DNA of 64,000 bases. Origin: Devosia lucknowensis (GTDB taxonomy: Bacteria > Pseudomonadota > Alphaproteobacteria > Rhizobiales > Devosiaceae). The stretch is from NCBI RefSeq assembly GCF_900177655.1, contig NZ_FXWK01000001.1, positions 1 to 64,000 of the forward strand. The letters are read 5' to 3'. The position numbers were made by a program, and so were the translations under genes. Below are positions 61,781-64,000 of the stretch, one piece after another. The notes under the pieces are model-generated. The model saw nothing but the letters and a program-made list of their open reading frames with translations, was not told the origin of the DNA and searched no databases. The first letter of the stretch is position 1; the number at the start of each line of letters is the position of its first letter.

Positions 61781-62407
61781 TTACTTGGCCTTGAGCGGCA
61801 GTCCCAGCGCGATCAGATCGACTCGGAGATGCCCGGGGTCCTTGAAATGAATTCCGTGCATGCCGAATTTGCGAGCGGCCACGATATTGGGTTCGCTGTC
61901 GTCGATGAAGACACAGGCATCCGGGGCAAGGCCATAGCGCTCGCAAAACACCCGATAGATGCGCGGATCCGGCTTTACCAGGCCTTCGAGGCCGGAGACG
62001 ATGACACCGTCGAACTTTTCGAGGAACGGCCACTCGCCAAGCCGGGTCATCCATTTCTCCCAAGAGAAGTTTGTGATGGCAAAGGTCGGGATATCCTGGT
62101 CGATCAGCTCGTTGTGAATATCGATCGTGCCCTGGATCATCGGGCCGAAGGTCTCGGTCCAGCGCTCGTCGAATGCCTTGATTTCACGCCAGTATTTCGG
62201 AAAGCGCGTCACCAGCTTGGCGACGCCCTCGGCATAGATTTCGCCGGCGTCGAATTCGAGATTCCAGTCGCTGGTGCAGATGTTCTGATGAAACCACAGC
62301 GCATCCTCCTCGCTCTCGAACAGCTTGCGGAACAGGTACATTGGGTTCCAGTCGACGAAAACGCCGCCCAGGTCGAAGACGGGGATGATGGTGTCGTGCT
62401 CGCTCAT
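61781..62407 (-). CDS. HAD-superfamily hydrolase
   Basis: Soluble enzyme of about 208 residues. Motif I is PVFDLGGVFVDWNP with the nucleophilic aspartate and Gly two residues on (DxG rather than DxD), motif II is in FAITNFS, the lysine is in GLVKPDPRIYR, and motif IV is VFIDDSEPNIVAA. The DxG form resembles haloacid-dehalogenase-type and epoxide-hydrolase N-terminal-type members. Substrate unknown. ATG 62407 is chosen by homology start. It converges on the nucleoside operon terminator. Confidence 0.85.
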   Translation of the reverse strand: MSEHDTIIPVFDLGGVFVDWNPMYLFRKLFESEEDALWFHQNICTSDWNLEFDAGEIYAEGVAKLVTRFPKYWREIKAFDERWTETFGPMIQGTIDIHNELIDQDIPTFAITNFSWEKWMTRLGEWPFLEKFDGVIVSGLEGLVKPDPRIYRVFCERYGLAPDACVFIDDSEPNIVAARKFGMHGIHFKDPGHLRVDLIALGLPLKAK

Positions 62408-62477
62408 GCTGGATCCTGCCCGGTAGAATGGATGCCGGCTTGTGCCACGGCACCTTCCGGCGGGCAAGCAGCTGCGG

Positions 62478-63050
62478 TCAGGGGGCGGCGATATCGTCGC
62501 CGAAACGGGTCATGAAGAAGCTCGACCGATAGAGATTGACCGGCGTATCCAGCACGATCCCCAAAAGCGGGGTGTAGGTGTAGGTCGCCTCAGCGGCGAT
62601 GACCATCTTCGTGCCGGCGATGTTGCGCATTTCGGTGGGCAGAGGATACGGGTTGCCGGCGGTGTATGGCGTCGTGCTCGAATACGTTCCGTTGAGATAT
62701 TGCCGGGTCCAGACCACGCGCGGCACGCCTCCTTGCACTTTCACCGCGGTGATCACCTGCGTAACGCCTGTGGGCGAAAAGGGGGTCATGATGCCTGCGG
62801 CGGCACGGAAATAGTCCTGCAGGTCGCTCGCCCTGATTGTTTTTTCGGACCGGGCGACAAGATCGCCGACTGCTCCGGCCACCGACTGTACCTTGCGGTC
62901 CATGGTGATCAGCGTACTGGCTTCGAGCGATCCTATGTAGACCAGAAGCATCAGTGGAAGGATCAGTGCGAACTCGACCGCTGCGGCGCCGCGTTCACTG
63001 TGCTGGAGGCGCCGCCAAGCCGACCGTAGCGTATTCCCCACTCCTCGCAT
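62478..63050 (-). CDS. TadE-like pilus assembly protein
   Basis: Small membrane-anchored protein of about 190 residues with the TadE/TadF N-terminal pattern: a basic stretch, SERGAAAVEFALILPLMLLVYIG and one transmembrane helix, then a periplasmic domain. ATG 63050 overlaps the stop of the upstream relative (TGATG). It belongs to the Tad/Flp pilus or tight-adherence machinery as a minor pseudopilin. Confidence 0.87.
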   Translation of the reverse strand: MRGVGNTLRSAWRRLQHSERGAAAVEFALILPLMLLVYIGSLEASTLITMDRKVQSVAGAVGDLVARSEKTIRASDLQDYFRAAAGIMTPFSPTGVTQVITAVKVQGGVPRVVWTRQYLNGTYSSTTPYTAGNPYPLPTEMRNIAGTKMVIAAEATYTYTPLLGIVLDTPVNLYRSSFFMTRFGDDIAAP

Positions 63051-63601
63051 CAGAATGGCTCGTTCTTGAACACAGTCGCCGAGCCCATGAGCCGTCTTCC
63101 ATCGCTCATGTTGGAAAGCCCCAACGGCCCAAGCTGCACGATGACTGGATAGCGGTAGTAAACCTGCACAAGCACAACCGACTCGCGCGTGCCCGTTGCC
63201 CAGCTTTCCGGTTGGGACCAGTTGCATGGCGCCGCGCAAGGTTGCGACAGCGGCGGCGCTACGGTCGCAGATTGAAAATTGGACACTACGTTCACACGCA
63301 CATGCAGGCCTGCACAATCAGGAAACAGGCCATACAGCCGGTCACAGACTTCCGTACGGAATTGCTCGAGCGACAGGCTCTGGGCCTGTCCCGTTCGAAT
63401 GGTGCGCGAAGCGTCATGGACCGCGCTTTCCAGCACCTGGGACGCCAGGAAAATGATCGAGGTCTGAAGAATGGCGCCAATGATGGCGAAGAAGGGCAGG
63501 GCCAAAAGGCCGAACTCGACCGCAGTCACGCCACGTTCGTCGCGCCGCAGTCGTTCGAGCCTGGCCTTCAGGATCAGTCCGGCAGTGCCGAGCACGTCCA
63601 T
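63050..63601 (-). CDS. TadE/TadF-like pilus assembly protein
   Basis: Protein of about 183 residues: RLRRDERGVTAVEFGLLALPFFAI precedes a transmembrane helix, and the remainder is periplasmic with several cysteines (CDRLYGLFPDCAGLHV; QPCAAPCNW) likely forming disulfides. GGGA lies upstream of ATG 63601. With the next gene it forms a coupled pair of minor pseudopilins in the Tad cluster that continues to the right. Confidence 0.87.
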   Translation of the reverse strand: MDVLGTAGLILKARLERLRRDERGVTAVEFGLLALPFFAIIGAILQTSIIFLASQVLESAVHDASRTIRTGQAQSLSLEQFRTEVCDRLYGLFPDCAGLHVRVNVVSNFQSATVAPPLSQPCAAPCNWSQPESWATGTRESVVLVQVYYRYPVIVQLGPLGLSNMSDGRRLMGSATVFKNEPF

Positions 63602-63727
63602 CTCATTCCCATCGCATGTCCTACAGGGCCACACTATGGGGATACACTAACCCAATGGTTAGGATGGACCGGGCAACTCGCCTCGAACGTTTACGTGGTG
63701 AATCCGGGATTAAGGCTTTGGGCCAGG

Positions 63728-64000
63728 CTAGTTGGCCGCGGATTGGACCAGCTGGGACGAGGCGAGTGCCTGCCCTGCGAAGCCCGGGTCGTCACCCATC
63801 ATGATGATTGGCTGGCAGACCGGGGCGCAGGCGAGGCTGGTACGGTTTTGACCCTGATAGACCGTCATCGTGCCGGCCGTCATCTGCACAACTTCCACGA
63901 GCGTATCGGCGACCGGTTCACCGCGGCTGTCGAGCACGATCAGGTTGGTTTGGCCATAGCTCTTGCCGGTGAGGATCAGCGTCTGCGGGTCCTGGATCGT
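63728..64000 (-). CDS. Pilus assembly protein with T2SS/T3SS pilotin-like N domain, partial
   Basis: The last 90 residues of a protein whose start lies beyond the window. IQDPQTLILTGKSYGQTNLI and the following VLDSRGEP fit the beta-rich domain found at the N-terminus of CpaC-type secretins and in small rhizobial pilus proteins (pilus assembly protein N-terminal domain). The tail contains two cysteines in SLACAPVCQP. It lies 126 bases downstream of the TadE/F pair's start on the same strand, consistent with a Tad pilus cluster. Only the C-terminal part is visible. Confidence 0.75.
   Translation of the reverse strand, partial: TIQDPQTLILTGKSYGQTNLIVLDSRGEPVADTLVEVVQMTAGTMTVYQGQNRTSLACAPVCQPIIMMGDDPGFAGQALASSQLVQSAAN

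Noticed and set aside
1..64000. CRISPR arrays, insertion sequences, integrases or a replication origin
   Set aside because: No regularly spaced direct repeats, transposase or integrase frames, or DnaA-box/iteron clusters were seen on reading both strands. The palindromic repeats are non-coding and intergenic, apart from one inside a coding region.

Overview
The window is a GC-rich, densely packed bacterial chromosome segment from an alphaproteobacterium, most likely a Hyphomicrobiales (Rhizobiales) member close to Devosia-type genera. The pointers are the abundance of ABC uptake systems, an frcBCA-type fructose transporter beside a ROK regulator, a PodJ-type polar protein, a class I lysyl-tRNA synthetase, a two-domain dCTP deaminase, a SAM-II riboswitch ahead of metZ, Tad-pilus genes and rhizobial-style intergenic palindromes. 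The genus is inferred from gene content only. No phage, insertion sequence, CRISPR array or plasmid gene was seen.

Layout. 0-5 kb: the end of a 5S rRNA gene (an rRNA operon ends here) and its terminator, a NitT/TauT-like ABC transporter, an MFS exporter, a DUF2267 protein and tRNA-Gly(CCC). 5-8 kb: an MHYT-GGDEF-EAL cyclic-di-GMP protein. 8-15 kb: a self-contained galactoside locus (LacI regulator, sugar ABC transporter, cytoplasmic GH2 glycosidase, MalK/UgpC-type ATPase). 15-20 kb: ROK regulator divergent from frcBCA. 20-24 kb: dcd divergent from riboswitch-controlled metZ, then a polar-amino-acid-type binding protein, DUF2161 and TerB-like proteins. 24-33 kb: lysK, a secreted hydrolase, an XRE/DUF2975 pair with paired operators, an S24-type regulator coupled to an AAC(6')-like acetyltransferase, DUF952-pyrD, MATE, a P-loop kinase and DUF6460. 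33-38 kb: a ligase-associated helicase with PdeM, then TIGR02186 and a TSUP exporter. 38-48 kb: podJ, an orphan NarL-type response regulator, a VOC protein, a poorly understood three-gene coiled-coil/DUF6384 module and CoxG. 48.5-61.7 kb: a 13 kb one-strand nucleoside uptake and catabolism operon (BMP binding protein, double ATPase, two permeases, cdd, PNP, deoC, ALDH16, deoA, deoB, upp, glyoxalase). 61.8-64 kb: a HAD hydrolase and the edge of a Tad-type pilus cluster.

How it fits together. In the nucleoside operon, imported nucleosides are deaminated (Cdd) and phosphorolysed (PNP, DeoA), pentose-1-phosphates are isomerised (DeoB), deoxyribose-5-phosphate is split to glyceraldehyde-3-phosphate and acetaldehyde (DeoC), and uracil is salvaged (Upp). 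A fused ALDH16-type aldehyde dehydrogenase sits exactly where acetaldehyde would need removal and is bracketed by two palindromic repeats. Both carbohydrate ABC operons share a design in which a strong stem-loop separates the binding-protein gene from the membrane genes, suited to making excess binding protein.

The least explained parts are the three-gene DUF6384 module (43.6-47.4 kb), the twin operators of the XRE/DUF2975 locus (28 kb), and the repeat-flanked ALDH16 cassette (55.5-58.1 kb).
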